Positions 27,400-36,855 of a stretch of DNA of 64,000 bases are shown piece by piece. A program made the position numbers and the translations under genes. The DNA lies in the NCBI GenBank assembly GCA_020849855.1, contig JADZFO010000051.1, positions 17,271-81,270 on the forward strand, given 5' to 3'. The notes beneath the pieces were generated by a model. It searched no databases and was not told the DNA's origin. It saw only the letters and a list, made by a program, of their open reading frames with translations. Origin of the DNA: a bacterium. GTDB taxonomy: Bacteria; 4484-113; JAFGCY01. Numbering within the stretch: position 1 is the stretch's first letter; each line of letters starts with the position of its first letter.

Positions 27400-30300
27400 T
27401 CAGCCCCCGGCGGGCTGAGCCTCGGCTCCGGCAGGACGCCGCTCGCGGTCAAGCACCTCACGCACCTTTGCCACCAGCTCGTTGGCTCGGTATGGCTTTT
27501 GCAGAAAGTTCTCCGTTGGCAGGTCAGACAGGCTGTAACCACCGAGCTGGGCAGTCCCGGGACCGGAGTTGAAAAATGCCTCGTCGTAGCCAGAGCTGAC
27601 GATCACTCTCGCTTCGGGGTCGAACTCAAAGAGACGGGCATACATTTCAGCCCCGCTCATCCGCGGCATCTGGATATCCATGATTACGAGGTCGATACGC
27701 GCCTGATTGCGGCGGTAGACATCCAGACCCTCAGGCCCGTCCGCCGCCAGCAGGACCTTGTAGCCATTGCGTTCCAGCATGACCCGCGCGGTGTTACGCA
27801 CGATGTCCTCATCGTCGACCACCAGGATGGTCTCGCGGCCTGAGATGAAGCGAGGCAGGTCGTTTTCGGCCTGTGTCAGCTCTCGCGCGCTGCGCGGCAA
27901 CATTACATGGAAGCGTGTTCCCTGCCCCACCACACTTTCAGCCCACAGGCAGCCGCCGTGGTTGGCCACGATGCCCACACTGGCCGCCAGGCCGAGGCCG
28001 CGGCCCTGGAACTTCGTGCTGAAGAAGGGCTCGAAGATCCGCCGCAGGGTTTGCTCCGGTATGCCATGCCCGGTGTCGGTCACGATCGCGTGTACGTAAT
28101 CTCCGGGCGGAATGTCCATGCGGCTCGGCGCGTGGAAGGTCTCGGCGAGATGCTGATTGAAGGTCTTGAGGGTCAGGTTGCCACCCTTCTCGCCCATCGC
28201 TTCGCAGGCGTTGATGCAGAGGTTCAGCAGGACCTGGTTCAGCTGGCCCGGGTCGCCCTCGACCGGCCAGATGTTGTCACGCAACTCCGTATGCACCGTC
28301 ACCTGCGGCGGGATAGTCGAGCGCAGCATGGTCAGGCTGTCGCCAACCAGGCGGTTCATGTCGACTGCCTTGGTCTGGTAGCGCCCGCCGCGGGCATAGG
28401 CCAGCAGCTTCTGCGTCAGGTCGGCCATCTGGTTCGCGCTTGTGCTGATAACCTCGCAAAGCTCGTAGTTCGGGTCTTCCTCGCTGATGTTCATGCGCAG
28501 CAATGATGCGCTGCCCAGTACGCCCAGCAGGATGTTGTTGAAGTCGTGGGCGATGCCGCCAGCGAGAGTCACGATGCTCTCTTCCTTCTGGCGCTGCAGG
28601 ATCTGCTCCTGCATCTGCTTCTGGCGGGTGATGTCGTGGCCGATCAGGTTCGCGCCGGTGAACCAGACCCGCTGGTCATAGTGCAGATTCGCGGTCCAGA
28701 GGATGTCATGGATGCCGCCGTCCTGGTCGGCGATGCGGCACTCAAAGGTGACTGACTGGTCCTGGTTGTGGATGGCCTCAAGCAGCAGGTCCTGCACCCG
28801 GGCCCGGTCATCAGGATGGATAAAACGGATTGCACGCTTGCCGATGAACTGGCCTTCGTTGCCCCCGCCCAGGCTGCTGGCCGTGCTGTTGACAAAGCTC
28901 AGGCGGCCGAACTGGTCGATCTGGATGATGATGTCGGTCGTGCCTTCGACGAACTCTCGATAGCGCTCCTCGCTTTCGCGCAGGGCGCGCTCGGCCTGCT
29001 TACGGTCCGAGATATCACGGGCGATCAGCTGGATCGCCGGCTGGTGCTGATAGCTGAACTGCAGGCCCGTGACTTCCACATCCAGTGGCTTTCCGTCAAG
29101 GCGGATCAGCTTCTCCTCGGTCAGCGGGGCGGCCACACCTTCATCAAGCACCATGCGCATGCGCCGTTCAGCGGCATCGCGGAACTCCGGGTGGATCAGC
29201 CGCACCACCGGCAGGCCGATGATCTGCGCTGCGCTCTGCGCGCCGAGCAGCTTCTCGGCCGCGGCATTGGCGAAGACGATGCGGCCGTTCTGCTGGATGA
29301 TGATGGCGTCCGGAGAGAGCTCAACCAGCTTGCGGTAGCGCTCCTCGCTTTCGCGGGTCTGTTCCTGGGCCAGCTTGCGCTCGGTAACATCCTGCGCCAG
29401 CGTGAAGGCACCGGCATAGTTGCCCTGGTCATCGAAGCGCGGGCTGGCAGAAACCCACAGATCGCGCATCTTGCCATCGCGGGCCCGGAAGCGCATTTCA
29501 TAGGTATCACTCTTGCCTGCGCGACGGCGGTTCTGCTGTTCCACCATCAGGGGATGCTGGCCAGGGTCTACAAACTCGGCAATATTCAGGCCAACCAGAC
29601 CGCCGGGCTCGGCGCCCAGCATCTTCTCCAGTGCCGGGTTGGCAAAGAGGAAGTTGCCCTGCGGATCAGTCAGCGATATGCCCTCGACAGCCGTCCGCAC
29701 CAGCTCGCTGTAGCGCTCTTCACTCTCACGAAGCGCCTGACGAGCCCGCTCCGTTTCCGTCACATCCTGCAGCAGCGAGAATGCACCGGCGTACTCGCCC
29801 TGCTCGTCCAGTCGCGGGCTGGAGGCTACCTGCAGGCGGCGCAGCTCGCCGTCCGGCCGGTAGATGGTCAGCGTGTAGGTACTGGACTCGCCGGCCTGGC
29901 GCCGCTGGCGTTCAAGGTCCAGCAGAGCCTGATCCGGCGGCGACACGAACTCGCGCAGGTTGCGGCCGATGAAACGGCCGGGTTGCAGGCCGAAGATTTT
30001 CTCGGCCGCCGGGTTGGTGATCAGCACCGAGCCATGGATGTCCGTAATGCTGATGCCTTCTGAGACTGAGCCCATCAGGTGCTGGTAGCGCTCCTCGCTC
30101 TCACGGTGGGCGGCCTCAGCCAGCTTCCTTTCAGTGATGTTCAGCAGGCCCAGGCAGACGCCCAGCACACGGTCGCGCTCATGAACCGGGCTGAAAGTCA
30201 GCTCAAACCAGTAGGAGCGCCCGGCCTGCCCGGCGAGGACCTGTTCTTCATTGCTCACTTTTCCGGCCAGGGCCTGGAACACGCGGTTCACAAAGTCGCC

Positions 30301-31284
30301 GCGCGCATCCTTGGGCCAGTTGTCGAGGATCATCTGGCCGCTTTCCAGAACAATCCCGTTGAGCTCCTCATACCAGCTGCCGGCTGTGGCATTGAAAGCC
30401 TGCACCCTGAACTGGCGGTCGATGAGGATATAGCCGCTCTGGCTGCTGTTGAACAGTGCGCGCAGGTTGGCCTCGGAGCGGCTGAGCTGCTCGCGGGCCT
30501 GATGGCGCTCATCCTGGCGCCGACGCATCAGACTGGTACCGATTCCGATGATCAGGATGCCGATGGCCCAGGCCTGGCTGAAGGCCAGCAGCAGCTTGCG
30601 CTGCGGCCCCGGGCTGAGGATGCCTGAGGGCTGAACCGGGGCGGCGATACTCACAGCGCCGCGCAGCTCCCCGGTCCCCCAGGCACGCTCAGCGTGGCAG
30701 ACCTGGCAGCTCTCTTCTGCCAGCACCGGGGCCATGTAGTGCAGCACCAGCGGCCCGCCGGCCGGCCCGTCAATCGATATGAATTCCGGGCTGCCGCTTT
30801 GCAGCTCTACGATTGCGAAGTTCTCCCAGTCGCGGTCAGGAATCCGTGAATCCGCCGGTGGTGTGCCTGGCAGGTTGTCAGGATTCAAAGCGCGGGGGCT
30901 GATGAAACGGCTGTAGAGCTCCTGCTGCTGTTCTGCCAGGCCCCCGGGAACGGCCAGCTGCGTGGGATCGATCAGCCGCACACCCTGGCCGTCGGTGCCG
31001 GGGCCTTCGCCAGGGGTACTGCTCAGGTAATCACTGGAGTGGGCGCTGCCACTGTCGCTGACATAGATGCCGCCCTGAGCAGTGGCCCAGCGCAGCATGG
31101 CGATCTGGTGGGTAGCGCTCTGCCGCGCCCGCTCAATCAGACGGTCGCGGTTATCGGGGGTCAGACTGCGGACGGCGAAGACGGCGCAGGCAATCAGGGC
31201 CAGGGTCCAGATCAGGGAAAGAATGCTGGCATAGCGCAGGAGCTCGCGCCTTGGCGGCCGGACCTCCTGCTGTGCACTCATCAT
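27400..31284 (-). CDS. Heme-sensing multi-PAS hybrid histidine kinase
   Basis: This 1294-residue membrane sensor begins with a transmembrane segment (about 17-38) and a periplasmic DUF3365/Tll0287-like domain carrying CQVCH (C193, C196, H197), a c-type heme attachment motif. A second membrane segment lies near 235-250. About five PAS/PAC domains follow (265-890). HisKA has H913 in GGIAHDFNN, followed by an ATPase domain and a receiver with VVDDE and D1203 in MDIQMP. Redox or gas sensing through covalent heme is the likely input, and covalent attachment needs cytochrome c maturation. The ATG at 31284 has only a weak Shine-Dalgarno sequence. It lies 62 bases after the next kinase gene and 169 before lipoprotein copy B. 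Confidence 0.9.
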   Translation of the reverse strand: MMSAQQEVRPPRRELLRYASILSLIWTLALIACAVFAVRSLTPDNRDRLIERARQSATHQIAMLRWATAQGGIYVSDSGSAHSSDYLSSTPGEGPGTDGQGVRLIDPTQLAVPGGLAEQQQELYSRFISPRALNPDNLPGTPPADSRIPDRDWENFAIVELQSGSPEFISIDGPAGGPLVLHYMAPVLAEESCQVCHAERAWGTGELRGAVSIAAPVQPSGILSPGPQRKLLLAFSQAWAIGILIIGIGTSLMRRRQDERHQAREQLSRSEANLRALFNSSQSGYILIDRQFRVQAFNATAGSWYEELNGIVLESGQMILDNWPKDARGDFVNRVFQALAGKVSNEEQVLAGQAGRSYWFELTFSPVHERDRVLGVCLGLLNITERKLAEAAHRESEERYQHLMGSVSEGISITDIHGSVLITNPAAEKIFGLQPGRFIGRNLREFVSPPDQALLDLERQRRQAGESSTYTLTIYRPDGELRRLQVASSPRLDEQGEYAGAFSLLQDVTETERARQALRESEERYSELVRTAVEGISLTDPQGNFLFANPALEKMLGAEPGGLVGLNIAEFVDPGQHPLMVEQQNRRRAGKSDTYEMRFRARDGKMRDLWVSASPRFDDQGNYAGAFTLAQDVTERKLAQEQTRESEERYRKLVELSPDAIIIQQNGRIVFANAAAEKLLGAQSAAQIIGLPVVRLIHPEFRDAAERRMRMVLDEGVAAPLTEEKLIRLDGKPLDVEVTGLQFSYQHQPAIQLIARDISDRKQAERALRESEERYREFVEGTTDIIIQIDQFGRLSFVNSTASSLGGGNEGQFIGKRAIRFIHPDDRARVQDLLLEAIHNQDQSVTFECRIADQDGGIHDILWTANLHYDQRVWFTGANLIGHDITRQKQMQEQILQRQKEESIVTLAGGIAHDFNNILLGVLGSASLLRMNISEEDPNYELCEVISTSANQMADLTQKLLAYARGGRYQTKAVDMNRLVGDSLTMLRSTIPPQVTVHTELRDNIWPVEGDPGQLNQVLLNLCINACEAMGEKGGNLTLKTFNQHLAETFHAPSRMDIPPGDYVHAIVTDTGHGIPEQTLRRIFEPFFSTKFQGRGLGLAASVGIVANHGGCLWAESVVGQGTRFHVMLPRSARELTQAENDLPRFISGRETILVVDDEDIVRNTARVMLERNGYKVLLAADGPEGLDVYRRNQARIDLVIMDIQMPRMSGAEMYARLFEFDPEARVIVSSGYDEAFFNSGPGTAQLGGYSLSDLPTENFLQKPYRANELVAKVREVLDRERRPAGAEAQPAGG

Positions 31285-31346
31285 TCTTCTGCCACCCCGG
31301 CTTCGATTATGAGGCGAAAAGGGACTTCAAGCGGAAAAGCGTCGGA

Positions 31347-34300
31347 TCAGGCCCTTGCCAGTTCCTTGATTTCCTGCAGCAGCTGGGCCGGGGCGAAGGG
31401 CTTGCGCAGCACGGCGGCCTTCACTCCATTTGAGCTGGTGACGCCGCCGCTCTCCATTTCACCGGAGATGAGCACAGCGTTGAGAGCCGGGTTGATGCGG
31501 CACAAAGCCTCGAAGAGTTCCAGGCCCGCCATGTCGCTCAGGTCCAGATCCAGCAGCACCAGGTCATAGCTTTGGTGATGATCGCCAAAGTCCTGGATGG
31601 CCTCAGACCCGCCAGCCTGTGCCCTGACCGTATAGCCATGCTGCTCCAGAATCCGGCTGGTTACCTGGCGCACGGTGGCTTCCTCGGCCACCACCATCGC
31701 CCGATGCTGAGGCCGCTGCTCCTCTTCCTGCACAGTATTGGCCGCGCTGGCGGCCTGCATGGCTTCCTGCTGCAGGCTTGCCACATCAAGCCTGGCGTGG
31801 CCGTTCTTTGGCGCGGGCGACTCAGGATCGCTCCTGCGCACGGCAGCCGACCGGACCTGAGTCGGAGTTTCTGAAGCTTCCCCGTCAATGCTCTTGCCTG
31901 CTGAGACCGGCAGAATAACCCGGAAGGACGAGCCGCGGCCGGGTTCACTTTCAAGCTGAATCGCGCCACGGTGCCGCTTCACGATGCCCTGCACAGCCGC
32001 CAGACCCAGGCCGCGCCCGGCGAACTTGGTGCTGAAGAAGGGATCAAAGACCTTGTCCCGGACCTCCGGCTCCATGCCGATGCCGTTATCGGTCACCGAG
32101 ACGAAGACGAAGCTGCCGGGCTGCATCTCGGCGGAAGGCGCAATTGCCCGCAGCGCCGCTGCGTCCAGGTTGAGCTGGCCGGTGTGGATACGGATGCTGC
32201 CCTCGACGTCACGAATCGCCTCCACTGAATTCAGCAGGAAGGAGGTGATCATCTGGCGCATCAGGCCTTCATCCGCGTCAATGGTCGACAGCGGCCGGCC
32301 CAGGTCCAGCTCAAGCTGGACGTGCCGCGGCAGGCTGGTGCCCATCAGGCGGATGGTCTCTTCGATGACGTTGTTGAGATCCACCTTGCGCAGTGCCAGG
32401 CGACCCTTGCCGGAGTAGGCCAGCATCTGCTCCACCAGCTCGCTGGCGCGCTGGCTGGCCTTGTCTACTTCAGACAGATACTTGTGTACGGGTGAAGCTG
32501 GCGGCAGGGAGTCAATCGCCAGGCTGATATTCCCGATGATCCCCACCAGCAGGTTGTTGAAGTCGTGGGCGATACCGCCGGCCAGCACGCCCAGGCTCTC
32601 AGCCTTCTGGGCAGCCAGCCAGGCCTGCTCGGTCTGCTTGCGCTCGGTGATATCGGTGAACACGCCCAGCGAGCCTTCGTAGACTCCGCTCTCGTCAAAC
32701 ATCGGGCGGGCGGTCAGATGGAAGGCCCGGATGCGGTTGTCGCGCGAAACCAGCTCAACTTCATATGTTCCGCTCAGGCCGCTGCGACGCTTGCTGGCCT
32801 CCTGCAGCATCCGCTCGGCGCTGCTCGGGGTGCAAAGCTCAATCAGGCTGCGGCCAACCAGCTGGTGCGGGGAATAGCCCAGCACGCTGGCGAAGGTGGG
32901 GTTGCTGAAGGTGATGACTTCGTTGGCATCGTTGCTGACGATACCTTCCTGGGCCAGGTCGACCAGGCGGCGATAACGCTCCTCACTTTCACGCAGAGCG
33001 GCCTCAGCCTTGCGCCGCTCGGATATGTCGCGCATGGCCGCCACGCTGAAGTGCTGTTCGCGGTACGGCAGAGTACGGCAGCGCACTTCAAGCGGAATGG
33101 TCGCCCCGCCACGGGTGGCGCCAAAGGCCTCGAAGGGCTCTTCGCCCGCCTTCTGGGCCAGCTGCCAGATGCCGTCTGCAAGCCAGTGCGGGGCCAGAAT
33201 CTCCAGCTCGCTGCCGACCAGCTGGTCACGGCTGTGGCCAAACATATCCAGCAGGGCCTGGTTCACGTCGACAATCCGGCTGCCGTCATGGATCAGGATA
33301 GCTTCAAAAGAAGCCGCAGACAGCGCACTGAAACGCTGCTCACTGTGCCGCAGCTGGGTCTGGGATCGCTCCAGCTCGCCCAGCATCTGGTTAATCGACA
33401 TACTCAGGCGTGCGACTTCATCGTCGCCCACCAGCTGCACCCTCAGGCTGGGGTCACCCTTGGCACCGACGCTGGCCACGCCTTCAGAGAGCTTGCCGAG
33501 GCGCGAAAGGACCTGGCGGTCAAGGATCAGCCAGAGCAGAGAGCCGCAGACCACAACGCTTACCACCAGCACCAGCAGCGCGGTGGCTCCGAACTCAAGG
33601 CCGGTCTGGGTGATGCGGCGCGGTACGGATACGCGGACGATAAGCGTGTCGTTTGCGGCCAGGGACGGAATGAAGAGATAGGCCGCGACACTGTTCTGGT
33701 CTATGTTTGCATAAACAGGCTGGTCAGAACTCTCGTTCTTCTGCGCCGCATCGCGCATGTCCCGGGGCAGCTTGGCATCTGACTGCCAGCGCGCATGTGG
33801 CCGCACCTCGTCGCCGGGCTGCGAAGTGAAGAGCCCGGACAGGTCAAGTGGCTGGCCAAGGACAAGGTAGCCCCGCGGGCCGCTGCGGCCGCGGATGGGC
33901 GATGCGCCGACAAGCAGCGTTGTCCCGTCAGCGTTGATCACGCCGCTGAGCTTGCCGCCGGCAATCAGCGCCGGCCAGTCCGGCCAGCCCGCCGACTTGA
34001 TCTGGCCAGCGATCTGGCTGGTCCAGACCTTGCTGTTCCAGCTCGCCATCGGGTCAAAATAACCCGCCAGCACCTGGCCGCGCGAATCCACAACCAGCGC
34101 CAGCTTGAAACCGGCCTTCTGCAGATCTCCCGCAGGAAGGGCGGACTGCAGGCGCGAGGCGCTGCGCTGGCTCATGAAATCCTGCAGAGCCGCGCTCTTC
34201 GCACGCTGCTCGGCGCTGGCGCGTATCTCCTGCAAACGGGCTTCGAAGGTCCGCTGCTGCACATCAGCAGAACGCCGGGCGTCAGCGTTTTCGTAGGAGG

Positions 34301-34403
34301 AAAGTCGTGAGAGGACGGTGGAGTTCAGGGTGAAATACAGCGCAATGGCGATCCCTGCGAATGACAGGGCGACCACCAGCAGGGTCCTGCGCCGTAAATC
34401 CAT
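31347..34403 (-). CDS. Membrane hybrid histidine kinase with CHASE4-like sensor, HAMP and PAS domains
   Basis: About 1018 residues from the ATG at 34403, which has GGGGGAG upstream; a GTG nine codons earlier lacks one. Two membrane helices flank a periplasmic CHASE4-like region (about 30-280). A HAMP linker, two PAS/PAC domains, HisKA (H613 in GGIAHDFNN) and an ATPase domain (NGIGMEP, FSTKFAGRGLGL) follow. The C-terminal receiver keeps D952 in LLDLDLSDM and the KP lysine, but its first acidic cluster reads AEE rather than DDE. Weakened Mg binding and altered phosphotransfer are possible. It lies directly upstream of the heme kinase and may share its transcript. Confidence 0.88.
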   Translation of the reverse strand: MDLRRRTLLVVALSFAGIAIALYFTLNSTVLSRLSSYENADARRSADVQQRTFEARLQEIRASAEQRAKSAALQDFMSQRSASRLQSALPAGDLQKAGFKLALVVDSRGQVLAGYFDPMASWNSKVWTSQIAGQIKSAGWPDWPALIAGGKLSGVINADGTTLLVGASPIRGRSGPRGYLVLGQPLDLSGLFTSQPGDEVRPHARWQSDAKLPRDMRDAAQKNESSDQPVYANIDQNSVAAYLFIPSLAANDTLIVRVSVPRRITQTGLEFGATALLVLVVSVVVCGSLLWLILDRQVLSRLGKLSEGVASVGAKGDPSLRVQLVGDDEVARLSMSINQMLGELERSQTQLRHSEQRFSALSAASFEAILIHDGSRIVDVNQALLDMFGHSRDQLVGSELEILAPHWLADGIWQLAQKAGEEPFEAFGATRGGATIPLEVRCRTLPYREQHFSVAAMRDISERRKAEAALRESEERYRRLVDLAQEGIVSNDANEVITFSNPTFASVLGYSPHQLVGRSLIELCTPSSAERMLQEASKRRSGLSGTYEVELVSRDNRIRAFHLTARPMFDESGVYEGSLGVFTDITERKQTEQAWLAAQKAESLGVLAGGIAHDFNNLLVGIIGNISLAIDSLPPASPVHKYLSEVDKASQRASELVEQMLAYSGKGRLALRKVDLNNVIEETIRLMGTSLPRHVQLELDLGRPLSTIDADEGLMRQMITSFLLNSVEAIRDVEGSIRIHTGQLNLDAAALRAIAPSAEMQPGSFVFVSVTDNGIGMEPEVRDKVFDPFFSTKFAGRGLGLAAVQGIVKRHRGAIQLESEPGRGSSFRVILPVSAGKSIDGEASETPTQVRSAAVRRSDPESPAPKNGHARLDVASLQQEAMQAASAANTVQEEEQRPQHRAMVVAEEATVRQVTSRILEQHGYTVRAQAGGSEAIQDFGDHHQSYDLVLLDLDLSDMAGLELFEALCRINPALNAVLISGEMESGGVTSSNGVKAAVLRKPFAPAQLLQEIKELARA

Positions 34404-34595
34404 CCCGATTGTGCTCCCCCGAAGCGCCACACCGGCCGTTTGATAACCGGCGGTCTCAACCCTGGCGCAGCCGCGAATGATAACGGCTCGCGGCCCATCC
34501 AGTGCGGCTTTAGGATAGATTTCATGTTATCGTAACGGCCTTAATGTGCGTGATTAACATATGATCAAATAAACAGGCTTCTGGCGGCTGCGTCC

Positions 34596-34601
34596 TATAA
34601 T
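34596..34601 (+). promoter_or_regulatory. -10 box of the yqeK operon
   Basis: A perfect TATAAT lies 13 bases before the ATG at 34615, leaving a leader of only about six bases and no room for a Shine-Dalgarno sequence. The 211-base divergent gap to the kinase gene also holds a small inverted repeat GTTA-TCG-TAAC near 34526. Confidence 0.5.
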
Positions 34602-34614
34602 CCGCGCTCCATTT

Positions 34615-35229
34615 ATGGACCTTGAAGCACTAGTTGAACAGCTGCGCCTGTATACCGGCACGCGCCGCCACGCCCACAGCCTGAACGTGATGCGGGCGGC
34701 GGCGGAGTTGGCGCGCCGGCATGCTCCACATTTACTGGACCCGGCCCGCCTGGCGGGCCTGCTGCATGACAACGCCAAGCGCCTGGACGACGAGCAGCTG
34801 CTATCCATCGCAGCCGAGCGGCAGCTTGGGATCTCGGCGGTGGAACGCAGCCAGCCGTCCCTTTTGCACGGGAAGGTTGGGGCTGCGCTGCTCAGCGAGC
34901 GCTTCGGCATCAGCGACCCGGAAGTCGAGGCCGCAGTCACCGACCATGTCACCGGGCGGCCGGGGATGGGGCTGCTGAGCCGTCTGCTCTATGTGGCGGA
35001 CCAGTGCGCTGCAGACCGCAGTTTTCCGGGTGTCGAGCTGCTTCGCGAGATAAGCAGGGGTGACCTGGAGCAGGCTGTGCTGCTGGTGGCGCGCAACAAA
35101 CTTCTAAGTGTGATACAACGTGGTTACCTGGTGGAGCCTAACACTGCCGCCCTGTACAACGAACAGGTAATGGCGGGCGTGCAGCTCCCCGCAGGGGTAA
35201 GCGATTTTGGCGGACTTGAGCAGGGCTAA
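34615..35229 (+). CDS. yqeK: YqeK-type HD-domain nucleotide hydrolase
   Basis: This 204-residue HD-superfamily protein matches YqeK, a symmetrical Ap4A hydrolase. Metal-binding residues are visible: H21 in RRHAHS, H51-D52 in LHDNAK, H85 in LHGKVGA, H111 in DHVTG and D129 in YVADQ. The order and spacing fit the family. The gene is the first of yqeK-LCP-lipoprotein-rsfS, echoing the conserved yqeK-rsfS pairing of Firmicutes. The next gene starts inside its last codons (23-base overlap). Alarmone (Ap4A) removal linked to ribosome regulation is the expected role. Confidence 0.88.
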   Translation: MDLEALVEQLRLYTGTRRHAHSLNVMRAAAELARRHAPHLLDPARLAGLLHDNAKRLDDEQLLSIAAERQLGISAVERSQPSLLHGKVGAALLSERFGISDPEVEAAVTDHVTGRPGMGLLSRLLYVADQCAADRSFPGVELLREISRGDLEQAVLLVARNKLLSVIQRGYLVEPNTAALYNEQVMAGVQLPAGVSDFGGLEQG

Positions 35230-36775
35230 GCAGGATGTGGATCAGGCGCAGGACACCGGCGCAGCCGGGGAGACCGCGCACGGCCACACGCAGGCGGAGA
35301 ACGGTAACGGCAACCCGCCCGGGCACCTGCATCCGGCCTCGATGACCGCACGGAAGCTGCGGGCCATGAACGCCGCGCTGATGGCTTCAGAGCAGGCGCG
35401 TGACAGCATGGACGAGGACGACATCCCCGATGTCGGCTCCGGGCGCATCGGCACCATCAGCGAAGCTGCCAGCCGCCTGCGTGAGGCCGGCGTTATCCCG
35501 CCCACCCAGCCCATGGCGCAGCCGGGCGTGCTGCGCGGGCCTGCCGTACCCCAGCGCCGGAGGCGGCCAGCGCACCAGCGCCGCAGTTTCTGGGTCACCA
35601 TCATGGCCTTCATAGTCTTGCTTGGCCTGCCATTTGCCTGGTGGTACTTCAGCCCGATGCTGGATCCCGTGACAGGCAAACTGGGCAAGCGCGGCGACCA
35701 GATCCCCGACCTGCCCAGGCTGTTCATCGACCCGCAAAAGGCCCTGCTAAACGCCTTCGACGGCCAGAGCGAGGTGCAGTTCCTGCTGGTCGGCCTGGAC
35801 CATGTGCCCCCCACCAAGCGCGACCCCAACCCGATCCACCGCAGCGACAGCGTGATCATGGTCCGCGCCAACCTGGAGAACAAGGAAGTGCGCATGCTCA
35901 GCATCCCCCGCGACGGCTGGGTGATGCATATCGGCAGCGAAGGCGAGGAGCTGGGCTGGGACAAGCTGGCGCACAGCTATGCCAATGGCACGGAAGACAA
36001 CCCGGACAACCCCGAAGGCGGTATCCGTCGCACCAAGATGACCGTCGAGCACCTGATGGGCGTGCCGGTGGACTACTACATGATCATCGAGATCGACGGC
36101 TTTCAGAAGATCATTGATGAGCTGGGCGGCATCACAGTCGACGTTGAGAAGAGGATGAAGTACCGCGACCGCGCCGGTGGCCTGAACATTGACCTGCAGC
36201 CGGGCGTGCAGCTGCTCAACGGCGAGCAGGCCATGGGTTACGCGCGCTTCCGCCACGACGCGGTGGGCGACATTGGCCGCATGGCCCGCCAGCAGCAGGT
36301 GATCAAGGCCATCATCACAGAGCTGCAGAAGCCGGAGAACCTGCCCAAGCTGCCGGTGCTGGGCCAGTTGCTGGGAAAAGCCCTCAAGACCAACTTGCGC
36401 ATGGACCAGATGCTGGCGCTGGTGAACCAGAGCAAGAAGTTTGAGCTGAGCAAGATCCAGTCCATGACCCTGCCCAGCTACTGGAACCGCGAGCCGGGCC
36501 ACCGCATCGATCTGCCCGGCGCCGATGGCGGGATGGATGCCCAGGCGATCTTTGACCGAGATGTCGAGGCCAGCCGCGAGTTCATCCTGAACACCCAGCC
36601 ACCTCCTCCGCCGCCGCTTGAAGGCGAAGCTGCGGATGGGACCACCCCGGACAGCGGGGCATCCCAGGAGTTCGTCGGCGGGTCCGCCCTTGAGGACAGC
36701 CAGACGGACAGCACTGACGCAGCGTCGGAAACACCCGACAGTGACCGCGTGCGCAACCCCTGCGCCGGGGACTGA
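35207..36775 (+). CDS. LytR-CpsA-Psr family wall-glycopolymer transferase
   Basis: LCP proteins attach glycopolymers to peptidoglycan or act on polyprenyl-phosphate-linked polymers. The 522-residue protein has a hydrophilic N-terminus (1-126), one membrane anchor (about 128-147) and an extracytoplasmic LCP domain (about 180-370). Conserved parts are FLLVGLDH, RSDSVIMV, MLSIPRD with the key Arg, and the YARFRHD-x-GDIGRMARQQ signature. The last 80 residues are Pro/Ser/Asp-rich and probably disordered. The TTG start overlaps yqeK and follows an AGGGG. LCP proteins in diderms are less studied; the substrate is unknown. Confidence 0.9.
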   Translation: MADLSRAKQDVDQAQDTGAAGETAHGHTQAENGNGNPPGHLHPASMTARKLRAMNAALMASEQARDSMDEDDIPDVGSGRIGTISEAASRLREAGVIPPTQPMAQPGVLRGPAVPQRRRRPAHQRRSFWVTIMAFIVLLGLPFAWWYFSPMLDPVTGKLGKRGDQIPDLPRLFIDPQKALLNAFDGQSEVQFLLVGLDHVPPTKRDPNPIHRSDSVIMVRANLENKEVRMLSIPRDGWVMHIGSEGEELGWDKLAHSYANGTEDNPDNPEGGIRRTKMTVEHLMGVPVDYYMIIEIDGFQKIIDELGGITVDVEKRMKYRDRAGGLNIDLQPGVQLLNGEQAMGYARFRHDAVGDIGRMARQQQVIKAIITELQKPENLPKLPVLGQLLGKALKTNLRMDQMLALVNQSKKFELSKIQSMTLPSYWNREPGHRIDLPGADGGMDAQAIFDRDVEASREFILNTQPPPPPPLEGEAADGTTPDSGASQEFVGGSALEDSQTDSTDAASETPDSDRVRNPCAGD

Positions 36776-36843
36776 GCGCCCCGCGTCAGTCAGCCAGTTG
36801 CCGGCACGAACAGGAAATTGCCGCGCCGTGCTGAAAGTCCTGT

Positions 36844-36849
36844 TACCAT
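36844..36849 (+). promoter_or_regulatory. Possible -10 box for leaderless start at 36856
   Basis: TACCAT ends six bases before the GTG at 36856, in the spacing seen for other leaderless starts in this window. No Shine-Dalgarno sequence precedes the GTG. Confidence 0.35.
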
Positions 36850-36855
36850 CTAAAA

